64,000 nucleotides of DNA from Celeribacter ethanolicus (GCF_001550095.1 NZ_LRUC01000008.1:85253-149252); one strand, 5' to 3'; positions 47,934-56,897 are shown, numbered from the stretch's first letter. The notes: a model not told the origin generated them from the letters alone. Numbers and translations are program-made.

Positions 47934-48940
47934 TTTGCCTTCAGGGTTTCGAGTGCTTTTTCATTGGGTTCGGGCAGCGTGTTGTGCAGCCGGTTTGCCA
48001 GATCGGCAAGGTCGGGATGTTGCAGATCCTGTTGCAGATAGCGCCAGACGCGCGGGATCAGATCCACGTAATGCGGGCGCCCGAAATGCAAGGACATGCG
48101 CCCGAACACCATCAGGATGCGGAGGTTGCGCTGGACGGAACAAATAGCCGCCTGACGAGAAAAATCGACCCGATTCTGGCCCAAACCGTCGCAAAAACGG
48201 TCGATGCAACGGGTTTGAATGGCGCTGGAAACATCGCGCCGCGCGTCTGTGGTCAGGGAGATGAGATCATAGGCCGGGTGACCCAGCATGGCGTCCTGAA
48301 AGTCGAGCAGGCCGACATGTGCCGTCCCGGAGCGTTCCGGAAGCCAGAGCAGGTTCTGGGCGTGATAATCGCGAAGAATGGTCACGCGGCCGGGGCCGAG
48401 CTCGTCGATCAGCGGCGTAAGAGCGACGCGTGTGGCTTCACGTTCTTCTGATAGGTCGCGCTCAAGGATCGGTTCTGCGTACCAGCGAAAGCAGGACAGG
48501 GCGAGATCGGTCATTCTCGGACCGTAATCTTCGAGCCCTTGCATCGGATCGGCGCTGCTCAACCGGACCAGAACGTCCACGGCTGCGTCGTAAATCTCGG
48601 GTTCCGAGGCGGGGCTGCGCAGGCAGACCCGATCGTAAAGATCTTCGCCGAAATCTTCGAGGATCAGGAAGCCTTGCTCCTCATCCGTGGCGTAGATTTC
48701 AGGTGCGGAGAGCCCGAGACCGCGCAGATAGGAAGCGACTTTGAGGAAGGGTCGGACATCTTCTCCAGCCTCTGGAGGGGCATCCATCACGATAGCCTGA
48801 CGCCCGGAGGCGTCATCGAACAGGCGATGGTAACGGCGGCGGGAGGCGTCTCCCGCCAAAGCAACCGAGCGCACCGAAGCCCAGTCGCTGGAGTGCAGGA
48901 ATGCCGCAAGTTTATCGGCGCGATCACTGGATTGGGTCAC
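47906..48940 (-). CDS. amgK: N-acetylmuramate/N-acetylglucosamine kinase (AmgK-like)
   Basis: A 344-residue aminoglycoside-phosphotransferase-fold kinase. The N-lobe has RRYHRLFDDASGRQAIVMDAPPEA; the catalytic loop is LRDYHAQNLLWLP and the metal aspartate is in VGLLDFQDAMLGHPAYDLISL. With MurU it recycles peptidoglycan sugars at the anomeric phosphate. The frequent neighbour tsaE (yjeE) is not present between this gene and the PAS gene. Confidence 0.88.
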   Translation of the reverse strand: MTQSSDRADKLAAFLHSSDWASVRSVALAGDASRRRYHRLFDDASGRQAIVMDAPPEAGEDVRPFLKVASYLRGLGLSAPEIYATDEEQGFLILEDFGEDLYDRVCLRSPASEPEIYDAAVDVLVRLSSADPMQGLEDYGPRMTDLALSCFRWYAEPILERDLSEEREATRVALTPLIDELGPGRVTILRDYHAQNLLWLPERSGTAHVGLLDFQDAMLGHPAYDLISLTTDARRDVSSAIQTRCIDRFCDGLGQNRVDFSRQAAICSVQRNLRILMVFGRMSLHFGRPHYVDLIPRVWRYLQQDLQHPDLADLANRLHNTLPEPNEKALETLKAKCGTIPTLQ

Positions 48941-49010
48941 GTTGGGGCCTTTTGCGTCGGACGTGTGTCGCCCGACTTTAGGCCCCGCTGCGGGGGATAC
49001 AAGGGGTGGC

Positions 49011-50600
49011 TTACATCTTGGCGAAATGCGTACCGCTGGCCTGTGGTCGCAACGCCGGGCGCAGGGTGCTGGCGCGCGCCTCGGGGGTGAAACCTACAAG
49101 TGTTTGCCCGGACGGCAAAGGGACAAAACGGCAATTCAGCCGACGCCCATCCCAGAGCCGGGTCTGGCCGATCCAATCGCTGCGTTCCCCGGTTTGGCTG
49201 ACGAAGTCGCGAATGTCGCCCCAAAGTGGGGAGGGGGCACATTTGGCGTGCCAGACGCGTGTGGCATCGGTGATGCTGGTTTCGGCGATGCCTTCGAGCG
49301 GATCGAGCCCCCAGAGGCTTGTGTAGGCGCTATTGGCCATGACCAACATGCCTTCGCCGGAAAACACGGCAATCGCCTCCGACAGGCTGTCGAGCACGGC
49401 CTGACCGGTTTCGATCTCGGCCCGGAAGCGGCGGGTGAGCGACATTTCGGCAGAAATGTCCTCGAACAAAAAGGCGATGGCGCCGTCGGGATGCGGACGA
49501 CCGGAAATCCGGTAGGTCATGCCGCCCGGCAGTGTCCAGACCTCTTCGTAGGTTCCATCCTCGGCGGCATTTTCAAGCGCGGCCATTTCCTGACGCCATG
49601 ATTTGTAATCCTTGGGTTCCGGCATCATCTGATTGTCGCGCAGGCGGTCGAGAAAAGAGGTAAGCGCGGGACGCGTGATCAGGAATTCGGCGGGTAGAGC
49701 GGTGAGATCGGTCAAGGCCGGATTGAATAGGGCCAGACGCCGGTTGCGGTCGAATACGGCCAGACCGATGGTGAGATGCGAAAACGTCTTGGTCAGGGTC
49801 TGGGTGAATTCGCGCAGAGTTTCCTCGGCCTTGACCGTGCGATCGGCGGAGCTTGCCGCGTAAAGCGAGTCGCAGCCAATGGTGAAACGATGGATGTCGA
49901 ACCAATGCGGCTCACCGTTCCTGTCCTTTAAATTCAGGCGACGCGACTCATTCGGCACGGCTTGTGCCAGCAGTTTGGTGTCGAACAGGGCTGCGGGCGG
50001 CCAACTTGTCGTTTCGCCTGTGTCAGAGAGGCTGTCGGCAAGGGCGATATAGGCACTGTTGGCCCAGCTGATCGTGCCGTCTTCGACCTCGCGCCAGACC
50101 GGAAACGGCACATTCTCCGTCGTGGCGCGGAGCGTTTCCAGTTCCTGTTCCATGGCCATGAGGGAATGGCGGTCCATGTCGATATGCGCCTGTTCGGTTT
50201 CCCGGTCGAACAGGGTGAGCCGGGCCAGACCGTTGCGCCATTCGCACTTGAGAACCGCACTGCCATCCCGGGATTCGAGCGCCATGTTGCCACGGTCGGC
50301 CAGTTCGGCGATTTCGTATTGTAGGGTCGGAAATTTCGATATCATCACGGACAAAAGCCGTGACCAGTCGGAGCCGACATCCGCCGCGGCGGCAAGGACG
50401 CTTTGCGCGGAGGGCGTGGCGTTCACCAGTTTCTCGTCGTCGAAGAGAAAGACGATATCGTTGTCCTGCGAGGCCAGTGTGATGGCGTCCACCCGTTCCT
50501 TGCGCGCCCCGATCCAGGCCAGACCGTAAAGCACGAGAAAGGCGATGCCGAGGCTGCCGACAACCAGAGAAAAAAAGGTAAACAGGGCATTCGGTGACAT
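49011..50600 (-). CDS. membrane-anchored PAS-domain protein
   Basis: A 529-residue protein with one N-terminal membrane helix (ALFTFFSLVVGSLGIAFLVLYGLA, about residues 4-27), followed by several PAS-like units: about residues 38-110, 150-225, 255-345 and 380-480 (IFFSGEG-like ...LVMANSAYTSLWGLDPLE). No kinase ATP-binding domain, receiver or GGDEF domain follows, so on its own it can only sense or scaffold. The role may be as a regulator of another kinase. A CtrA box lies 56-70 bp upstream. The ATG at 50600 is preferred (GGGAA upstream); the GTG at 50618 is an alternative. Confidence 0.8.
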   Translation of the reverse strand: MSPNALFTFFSLVVGSLGIAFLVLYGLAWIGARKERVDAITLASQDNDIVFLFDDEKLVNATPSAQSVLAAAADVGSDWSRLLSVMISKFPTLQYEIAELADRGNMALESRDGSAVLKCEWRNGLARLTLFDRETEQAHIDMDRHSLMAMEQELETLRATTENVPFPVWREVEDGTISWANSAYIALADSLSDTGETTSWPPAALFDTKLLAQAVPNESRRLNLKDRNGEPHWFDIHRFTIGCDSLYAASSADRTVKAEETLREFTQTLTKTFSHLTIGLAVFDRNRRLALFNPALTDLTALPAEFLITRPALTSFLDRLRDNQMMPEPKDYKSWRQEMAALENAAEDGTYEEVWTLPGGMTYRISGRPHPDGAIAFLFEDISAEMSLTRRFRAEIETGQAVLDSLSEAIAVFSGEGMLVMANSAYTSLWGLDPLEGIAETSITDATRVWHAKCAPSPLWGDIRDFVSQTGERSDWIGQTRLWDGRRLNCRFVPLPSGQTLVGFTPEARASTLRPALRPQASGTHFAKM

Positions 50601-50655
50601 GTGATTCCCATCAGACACAGCGCATAAGCGACGCGCACAGTGTCGGTAATGATGG

Positions 50656-50670
50656 TTAACGCGTGGTTAA
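50656..50670. promoter_or_regulatory. CtrA-type binding site upstream of the PAS-domain gene
   Basis: TTAA-CGCGTGG-TTAA is an exact TTAA-N7-TTAA. It lies 56-70 bp upstream of the PAS-gene start and 13 bp after the regB stop, a typical promoter position for the PAS gene. Confidence 0.6.
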
Positions 50671-50682
50671 AACGCGTCTTGT

Positions 50683-52077
50683 TCACGGTGTCAGGAGCAT
50701 ATTTTCGCCCAAGGCCTTGTTTTGTTCCCCTTCAGGGACGCTGATCACCGCCCGTCTCCAGGTCAATTCGACAATCGCGCCGGATCTGCGCCCGGCGTGC
50801 AGATGCAAATCGTGCGGGTCTGAACCGTTGGAAAAACCGATTTCCGCACCTGTCCGTTCGAGCAAGGTTTTGGCAATGAAAAGACCCAAACCCATGCCTT
50901 TATAACCGGGTCGTTTTTCAAATTCCTTATCCGCGCGCCGCCCATGCATGAAGGGATCGCCGATCCGCCCAATCACGGAGGCAGGGAAGCCGGCGCCGTC
51001 GTCGATGATCCGAAGGCGAATGTCGTCGGCGCTCCATGCGATGTCGACCCAAACCGTCGTCTCGCAGAAATCAACGGCGTTCTGAACGAGGTTGCGCAAC
51101 CCGTGAATGATCTCCGGTCGCCGATAGACATAGGGCTGCGCGCTGTCGTCTTCGGCACCGAGAATATCCAAGGTGACAGATTTGCCGCGCGCCATGTGGG
51201 GTTGGGCGGCTTCCTCGACCACGGCTTGCAGCGGGGCGAAGCGCATGTGCAGATCGTCTTTCCCCGCCTGCCCCATAGAATGCAGAATGTCGCGACACCG
51301 ATCCGCTTGTTCGTTGATCAGCCGGGCGTCGTCGCGCAACTCCTCCTGGCCTTCGAGATCGTCAACCAGCTCACTCGACACAAGTTTGATCGTTGCAAGA
51401 GGCGTGCCCAGCTCATGCGCGGCGGCGGCCACGACGCCGCCGATGTCAGTCAGTTTCTGTTCGCGAGTGAGCGCCATCTGGGTGGCCAGAAGCGCCTCCG
51501 ACATGGTGTGGATTTCCGAGGCGACTTTCCAGGAAAACACGCCGAGAAACACCACGCCGATGACAATCCCCGCCCATGTGCCGAACAAAAACAGTCCCGG
51601 CACGGTCAGGATGTCGCCTTCGCCGGTCTGCAAGGGCACGTAATAGAGCGCGAGGACACTGACCAAAGCGATGGCGACGGCGCCGGTGAGGATTGAGGAT
51701 TTCGGACGCAGGGCGGAGGCGGAAATCGTCACCGGCGCGAGGATGAGCATGGAGAACGGATTGTTCAGCCCGCCGGAGAAATACAAAAGCGCCGACAGTT
51801 GCAGGATGTCGAACAGCAGCATCAGCGTCGCCCCGCGCTCGCTCAGCCGGGTGTTTTCCGGGTAGATGAAGCTCGACACGATGTTGAGGATGATCGAAGC
51901 GCCGATCACCAGAGCGAAAGCCCCGTGGTCGAAGCGCAGGCCGAGCGCGAGCATGGCGATGAGAATCGTGCCGATCTGACCGGCGATGGCGATCCAGCGC
52001 ACGGCGACCAAGGTCCGCAAGCGCACCCAGTCGGAGCGCCGCTCACCGGTGAAGAGACCGTTTCCGTTTTCAGTCAT
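50683..52077 (-). CDS. regB: redox-sensing histidine kinase RegB/PrrB
   Basis: A 464-residue sensor kinase. It has six N-terminal membrane helices (about residues 20-185) with the conserved quinone-site motif GGLNNPFSM. The H-box is AAHELGTPLATI with His221. Cys261 in DRCRDIL corresponds to the redox-active cysteine of RegB. The ATP domain carries LRNLVQNAVDFC (N-box), RIIDDGAGFP and GMGLGLFIA. It senses quinone/redox state and phosphorylates RegA. It diverges from senC across 90 bp, the usual regB-senC-regA layout. Confidence 0.95.
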   Translation of the reverse strand: MTENGNGLFTGERRSDWVRLRTLVAVRWIAIAGQIGTILIAMLALGLRFDHGAFALVIGASIILNIVSSFIYPENTRLSERGATLMLLFDILQLSALLYFSGGLNNPFSMLILAPVTISASALRPKSSILTGAVAIALVSVLALYYVPLQTGEGDILTVPGLFLFGTWAGIVIGVVFLGVFSWKVASEIHTMSEALLATQMALTREQKLTDIGGVVAAAAHELGTPLATIKLVSSELVDDLEGQEELRDDARLINEQADRCRDILHSMGQAGKDDLHMRFAPLQAVVEEAAQPHMARGKSVTLDILGAEDDSAQPYVYRRPEIIHGLRNLVQNAVDFCETTVWVDIAWSADDIRLRIIDDGAGFPASVIGRIGDPFMHGRRADKEFEKRPGYKGMGLGLFIAKTLLERTGAEIGFSNGSDPHDLHLHAGRRSGAIVELTWRRAVISVPEGEQNKALGENMLLTP

Positions 52078-52167
52078 TGACGTGATTTTTATCCAGCTGC
52101 GTCATTAAAACCCTTGTTAGTGCCTGTGTTTCTCCCGATCAATGCGCAGCAACGAGAGGAGAGAAAG

Positions 52168-52797
52168 ATGTCCACGAAATCCATTGCCATTGCAGCCGTT
52201 GCCCTTGTGGCTGTTGGGATCGGCGCAACCGTCTGGTACGCCACACGTCCTGCTGCTGACGATCCCTTTGCCCAGTGTCGCGTGTCATCTGTGGGCGGTG
52301 GAGCCGCCGCGATTGGCGGACCTTTCGAATTGGTGAATGAAGACGGCGTGACCGTGACCGACAAGGATGTCTTCACCAAGCCGACGATCCTCTATTTCGG
52401 CTATACCTTCTGTCCGGATGTCTGCCCGCTCGACAATATGCGCAACGCCGATGCTTTGCGAATCCTCGACGAGCGCGGTTATGACGCACAGGCCGCCTTC
52501 ATCTCCATCGACCCGGAACGCGACACGCCGGAGGTGGTCAAGGAATTCACCTCACTCTTCCATGACAACATGATCGGCCTCACCGGCACGCCGGAGCAGG
52601 TCAAGGCCGCCTCCATGGCCTACAAGACCTATTACAAGAAACAGGAAGACGGCGATCCGGAATATTACCTCGTCGATCACTCCACTTTCGCCTATCTGGT
52701 GTTCCCGGAGATCGGCTTTGTCGACTTCTTTAAACGCGAGGATACGGCCGAGCAGATGGCGGATCGGGTGGCTTGTTTCATAGACGCCGCAGGGTAA
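52168..52797 (+). CDS. senC: SCO1/SenC copper protein
   Basis: A 209-residue membrane-anchored protein (helix at about residues 5-22) with a thioredoxin fold. The copper ligands are in FCPDVCPLD (CxxxC) and the conserved His in VDHSTFAYLV. It delivers copper to cytochrome c oxidase and in Rhodobacter (SenC/PrrC) affects RegB/PrrB signalling. GAGAGGAG precedes the ATG; the frame extends further upstream without support. Lies between regB and regA. Confidence 0.94.
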   Translation: MSTKSIAIAAVALVAVGIGATVWYATRPAADDPFAQCRVSSVGGGAAAIGGPFELVNEDGVTVTDKDVFTKPTILYFGYTFCPDVCPLDNMRNADALRILDERGYDAQAAFISIDPERDTPEVVKEFTSLFHDNMIGLTGTPEQVKAASMAYKTYYKKQEDGDPEYYLVDHSTFAYLVFPEIGFVDFFKREDTAEQMADRVACFIDAAG

Positions 52798-52831
52798 AAA
52801 TTGACCCTCCCTTAGACTCGTTCTAAAACCT

Positions 52832-52848
52832 ATCTGAATTTATCAGAT
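52832..52848. promoter_or_regulatory. 17-bp palindrome upstream of regA
   Basis: ATCTGA (52832-52837) and TCAGAT (52843-52848) are perfectly complementary around ATTTA. It lies 27 bp before the regA start and could be an operator. No regulator is assigned. Confidence 0.4.
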
Positions 52849-52874
52849 TTATGCCGATGGCGGGAGGGTCCGAG

Positions 52875-53429
52875 ATGGACGCGGACGAGATTGTGGAACT
52901 GGGCGAAGACAAGTCGCTTCTCTTGGTCGATGACGACGAACCGTTCCTGCGCCGCCTTGCGCGTGCGATGGAAAAACGCGGTTTCGATGTCGAGATGGCC
53001 GGTTCCGTCGCCGCGGGTCGGGCGATTGCCACAGCGCGCCCGCCGGCCTATGCGGTGGTCGATCTGCGGCTTGAGGACGGCAATGGTCTCGATGTGGTCG
53101 AGGTTCTGCGCGAAAAACGCCCGGACAGCCGGATCGTCGTTCTGACCGGCTATGGTGCCATTGCCACCGCCGTGGCCGCCGTGAAAATCGGCGCGACGGA
53201 TTATCTTTCGAAACCTGCCGATGCCAATGACATCGTGCATGCGCTTTTGGCCACAAGCGACGAGCTTCCTCCGCCGCCGGAAAACCCGATGTCTGCGGAT
53301 CGTGTGCGTTGGGAGCATATCCAGCGGGTTTATGAGCTTTGCGACCGAAATGTCTCGGAAACCGCGCGCCGCCTCAACATGCACCGCCGCACGCTTCAAC
53401 GTATTCTGGCGAAACGCTCCCCGCGCTAA
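52875..53429 (+). CDS. regA: redox response regulator RegA/PrrA
   Basis: A 184-residue response regulator, the length of Rhodobacter RegA. Receiver: SLLLVDDDEPFLRRL, phospho-acceptor D63 in VVDLRLEDG, VVLTGYG and YLSKPAD. After a proline linker (LPPPPENP) comes the helix-turn-helix (NVSETARRLNMHRRTLQRIL). It controls respiration, carbon and nitrogen fixation and, in phototrophs, photosynthesis genes. The ATG has GGGAGGG upstream. Its last 4 bp overlap the LysR gene, tail to tail. Confidence 0.95.
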   Translation: MDADEIVELGEDKSLLLVDDDEPFLRRLARAMEKRGFDVEMAGSVAAGRAIATARPPAYAVVDLRLEDGNGLDVVEVLREKRPDSRIVVLTGYGAIATAVAAVKIGATDYLSKPADANDIVHALLATSDELPPPPENPMSADRVRWEHIQRVYELCDRNVSETARRLNMHRRTLQRILAKRSPR

Positions 53430-54319
53430 GTCGCTTCGGGCGCGAGCGTTTTCAGCCAGTCGATAAAGAGCCGGGTGGAGGCGCGCTCCACCCCTTTTGG
53501 CGTGGCGGCGAAATAGGTGAAGTCCTGCCCGAGATCGTAGGGCAAGCGGACCAGCCCCCCGCTTTTCAGATCGTCGCTGACGGCGATTTCCGACACAAAC
53601 GTCATCCCGACGCCACGCACCACGGCCTGTACGCTTTCCGATTGGCCTTCGATGTAAATCGCCGAGGCTTTGCTGCCGTCCACACCGCATTTCCGCATCA
53701 GTTCAATGTCGTCCATTTGTGCCCGAGATCTGATCCACGGCATGTTTTGCAGCGGCAATTTCGCGATATCGCCCCCGTGTTTGCCAATCAGGATCGGGCT
53801 GGCGACCAGAATGATCCGCGTGCTCCACAGAGGTTCGACATCGACACCGGGCCAATTGCCGCTTCCGGTGCGGATGCCGAGATCGAATTGCCGCCGTTTC
53901 AGATCGTCGACCGAACCCGACGGCGTGAGCGACACGGGAATGTCGGGATGATCGTCCCAGAATTGCCCGAGACGCGGGATGATGAAAGCATAGGACAGCG
54001 CAGGGGTGCAGGTCACCCGAAGGCCACGCGACCTCGGCCCGTTGCGCGCCTGTGCAATCCCGTCGGAAATCGTGGCAAACCCATCGGAAAGCGCCTCGGC
54101 CAATTGTCGCCCGGCCTCGGTGAGCGCCATCCCCCTGCCCTCACGTTGCAACAGTGTCAGCCCAAGATCCTTTTCCAGTGCGCGCACCTGCTGCGTGATC
54201 GCGGCATGGGTGACGTTCAGCGCCCGGCCCGCGGCGGTAAACGAGCCGAGGCGCGCGGTCGCCTCAAAGGCGCGCAGGGTGGAGAGCGAAGGCATATGGC
54301 GCCAGTCGATGTCGGGCAT
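53426..54319 (-). CDS. hvrB: LysR-family regulator, HvrB/GcvA-like
   Basis: A 297-residue LysR regulator. The winged helix is LSTLRAFEATARLGSFTAAGRALNVTHAAITQQVRALE, followed by the effector-binding domain. In Rhodobacter capsulatus the LysR-type HvrB lies next to ahcY and activates it and itself in low light; here the same kind of gene sits between regA and ahcY. Identification as HvrB is by context and family, since GcvA-type regulators look similar. A short gene of unknown function diverges from it. Confidence 0.8.
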   Translation of the reverse strand: MPDIDWRHMPSLSTLRAFEATARLGSFTAAGRALNVTHAAITQQVRALEKDLGLTLLQREGRGMALTEAGRQLAEALSDGFATISDGIAQARNGPRSRGLRVTCTPALSYAFIIPRLGQFWDDHPDIPVSLTPSGSVDDLKRRQFDLGIRTGSGNWPGVDVEPLWSTRIILVASPILIGKHGGDIAKLPLQNMPWIRSRAQMDDIELMRKCGVDGSKASAIYIEGQSESVQAVVRGVGMTFVSEIAVSDDLKSGGLVRLPYDLGQDFTYFAATPKGVERASTRLFIDWLKTLAPEAT

Positions 54320-54365
54320 ATGTAATTTCTATTTACAGTTTCGAAAAATCCCTGAGTGGATCACT

Positions 54366-54387
54366 TTCATCATAGGTAATAGATGAA
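54366..54387. promoter_or_regulatory. inverted repeat in the LysR promoter gap
   Basis: TTCATC (54366-54371) and GATGAA (54382-54387) are complementary with a 10-bp spacer, the kind of dyad a LysR protein uses. It lies 47-68 bp upstream of the LysR start. Confidence 0.35.
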
Positions 54388-54417
54388 GCCAATGTCGAGC
54401 TTTTCGGGAGTAAACCC

Positions 54418-54636
54418 ATGTTACAGATAATCGCAAATGAGATGATGCGCGGGCCGGATATGACCTCCCCGGAGGTGCAACATCGCCGCGAGATTCTGGC
54501 GCGCAAGCGTATGACAGGCAAAGCCGCCCGCGCCGCATGGGTTCAGAAATTTCTGGTGTTTCCCGGAAAGCTCGGCCTTTTCTCAACGGATCTTGAGGTT
54601 AAAGCGCAGCCATCAGCTCCGCATGCCGCTGCGTAA
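54418..54636 (+). CDS. small hypothetical protein
   Basis: A 72-residue basic protein (MLQIIANEMMRGPDMTSPEV at the start) with no family I recognise. GGGAG lies 8 nt before the ATG. It diverges from the LysR gene and its last 38 bases overlap the end of the HD-hydrolase gene on the other strand. The RBS and position suggest it is real, but length alone is not convincing. Confidence 0.45.
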   Translation: MLQIIANEMMRGPDMTSPEVQHRREILARKRMTGKAARAAWVQKFLVFPGKLGLFSTDLEVKAQPSAPHAAA

Positions 54637-55189
54637 ACGCCTTGCGTGTCTCGACCGGTGGGCGAAGATGAATGCGCAGGTCTCGGACCAGATCCGGATC
54701 CATCCGGCCAAAAAACTTGTTGCTTTCCGCTTCTGAAAATCCGCCGATCTGAGTGGCCTCCAACCAAGCGGAAATCTTGTCCGCTTTCTTGATTTTCTTC
54801 TTGATCGTCGCCGGGATTTTCGCGGGCAAACCAAACCGGATATGGATCGCGGCGGTCAGACGTTCGTCCAGAGCGCCGTAATCCGGACCGATGGCGGCCT
54901 TCACCGGCGAAATCATATCGCCAATCACATATTCCGGCGCATCGTGCAAAAGTGCGGCGAGCTGCCATTTCACCGGTTCCTTCGGGTAGAGGCGGCGAAA
55001 AATCTCTTCGACCAGAATGGAATGTTCGGCGACGGAGTAGGCGTAATCACCCCGTGTCTGACCATTCCAACGGGCGACGAAGGCCAGCCCATGAGCAATG
55101 TCCTCGATCTCTATATCCATCGGCGTCGGGTCGAGCAGATCGAGTCTGCGTCCCGACAGCATCCTTTGCCATGCGCGCGTCTGAGCCAT
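54599..55189 (-). CDS. HD-domain phosphohydrolase, YfbR-like
   Basis: A 196-residue metal-dependent hydrolase. The H...HD...D pattern is in YSVAEHSILVEEI and ALLHDAPEYVIGDMISPVK. YfbR of E. coli is a 5'-deoxynucleotidase; the substrate here is not certain. A comparable gene lies between hvrB and ahcY in Rhodobacter capsulatus. The ATG at 55189 is chosen because MAQTRAWQRMLSGRRLDLLDP begins the fold. Confidence 0.82.
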   Translation of the reverse strand: MAQTRAWQRMLSGRRLDLLDPTPMDIEIEDIAHGLAFVARWNGQTRGDYAYSVAEHSILVEEIFRRLYPKEPVKWQLAALLHDAPEYVIGDMISPVKAAIGPDYGALDERLTAAIHIRFGLPAKIPATIKKKIKKADKISAWLEATQIGGFSEAESNKFFGRMDPDLVRDLRIHLRPPVETRKAFTQRHAELMAAL

Positions 55190-55344
55190 GTCACCCTCTC
55201 CTGTCTCAGGGTTTAGGTATCCCTGTGCCCTCCGGGTTTCCACGATTTTTCGCGCCTTAACCTTAAATCAATGGGTCTGCGTTGTAAGGAAGGGACCAAG
55301 CTGCTAACCAGCCTCCAAACCTCATGTTCAAGCAGGAGCCACCG

Positions 55345-56739
55345 ATGGGCACCGATTATATTGTCAAAGACATCTCTCTCGCCGAGTTCGGGCGCAAGGA
55401 GCTCGACATCGCCGAAACCGAAATGCCGGGGCTGATGGCCCTGCGCGCGGAATATGGCGAAAGCAAGCCGCTCAAGGGCGCGCGCATCGCCGGTTCCCTG
55501 CACATGACAATCCAGACCGCGGTCCTGATCGAGACGCTGGTGGCGCTGGGCGCGGATGTGCGCTGGGCCTCGTGCAACATTTTCTCGACGCAGGATCACG
55601 CAGCGGCGGCGATTGCGGCGGCGGGCATTCCGGTCTTTGCGATCAAGGGCGAAACTCTTGAGGAATATTGGGATTATGCCGACAAGATCTTCATGTTCGA
55701 GGAGGGTACCTGCAACCTGATCCTCGACGACGGTGGTGATGCGACGCTGTACATACTTCTGGGGGCCCGTGTCGAAGCCGGTGAAACCGACCTGATCGAA
55801 GTGCCGACCTCCGAGGAGGAAGTCGCACTGTTCAACCAGATCAAGAAGCGCCTGAAAGACAGCCCCGGTTGGTTCACGAAACAGCGGGATGCGATCAAAG
55901 GCGTGTCCGAAGAGACCACGACAGGCGTGCACCGTCTCTACGAGCTGGTGAAAAAAGGCCTCCTGCCCTTCCCCGCGATCAACGTGAACGACTCGGTCAC
56001 CAAATCGAAATTCGACAACAAGTACGGCTGCAAGGAATCGCTCGTCGACGGCATCCGCCGCGCAACCGATGTGATGATGGCTGGGAAAGTGGCCGTGGTC
56101 TGCGGCTATGGCGATGTGGGCAAAGGCTCCGCGGCTTCGCTGCGCGGTGCCGGTGCTCGTGTGAAAGTGACCGAGGTCGATCCGATCTGTGCGCTTCAGG
56201 CGGCGATGGATGGGTTTGAGGTGGTTGTGCTCGAAGATGTGGTGAAAGACGCCGACATCTTCATCACCACCACCGGCAACAAGGACATCATCCGCATCGA
56301 GCATATGCGCGAGATGAAGAACATGGCGATCGTCGGCAATATCGGCCATTTCGACAATGAAATTCAGGTCGCTGCGCTCAAGAACCACAAATGGACCAAT
56401 ATCAAGGATCAGGTGGACATGATCGAAATGCCCTCGGGCAACAAGATCATCCTTCTCTCCGAAGGGCGTCTGTTGAACCTCGGCAACGCCACTGGTCACC
56501 CGTCCTTCGTGATGTCCGCCTCCTTCACCAATCAGGTGCTGGCCCAGATCGAGCTTTGGACCAATGGCGACAGCTACGAGAATGACGTCTACATTCTGCC
56601 GAAGCACCTCGACGAGAAAGTGGCACGTCTGCATCTCGAGCGGATCGGCGTGAAACTGACGCAATTGTCGAAGGAACAGGCGGATTACATCGGTGTGACC
56701 CAGGAAGGTCCGTTCAAACCGGAACATTACCGCTACTGA
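55345..56739 (+). CDS. ahcY: S-adenosylhomocysteine hydrolase
   Basis: A 464-residue NAD enzyme that splits S-adenosylhomocysteine to adenosine and homocysteine, closing the methylation cycle. It shows [22 protein letters not shown], the [15 protein letters not shown] block, [35 protein letters not shown] (NAD-binding) and the C-terminal [22 protein letters not shown], ending HYRY. CAGGAG serves the ATG at 55345, seven codons after an earlier ATG. HvrB-like control is possible. A hairpin terminator follows. Confidence 0.97.
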   Translation: MGTDYIVKDISLAEFGRKELDIAETEMPGLMALRAEYGESKPLKGARIAGSLHMTIQTAVLIETLVALGADVRWASCNIFSTQDHAAAAIAAAGIPVFAIKGETLEEYWDYADKIFMFEEGTCNLILDDGGDATLYILLGARVEAGETDLIEVPTSEEEVALFNQIKKRLKDSPGWFTKQRDAIKGVSEETTTGVHRLYELVKKGLLPFPAINVNDSVTKSKFDNKYGCKESLVDGIRRATDVMMAGKVAVVCGYGDVGKGSAASLRGAGARVKVTEVDPICALQAAMDGFEVVVLEDVVKDADIFITTTGNKDIIRIEHMREMKNMAIVGNIGHFDNEIQVAALKNHKWTNIKDQVDMIEMPSGNKIILLSEGRLLNLGNATGHPSFVMSASFTNQVLAQIELWTNGDSYENDVYILPKHLDEKVARLHLERIGVKLTQLSKEQADYIGVTQEGPFKPEHYRY

Positions 56740-56756
56740 GGCGATGATAGGTAATT

Positions 56757-56790
56757 AGGCCCTCTCGTGACGCTACGAGGGGGCCTTTTT
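56757..56790 (+). terminator. ahcY terminator
   Basis: An AGGCCCTCTCGT arm (56757-56768) pairs with ACGAGGGGGCCT (56775-56786) with one T-G wobble and a 6-nt loop, followed by TTTTT. Confidence 0.85.
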
Positions 56791-56897
56791 CATGAAAGTT
56801 TTCCCTTTGTATCGTGTGGGCTTGCCACTAGGCTCACCCCGAGCCTGAAATGGCTTTTGTAATGAGCCTGAAACTCTTTGATGGTGGGAGACCGACT

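Noticed and set aside
55190..55344. Possible S-adenosylhomocysteine riboswitch before ahcY
   Set aside because: The leader lacks the conserved core expected of the SAH riboswitch and I see no convincing pseudoknot.
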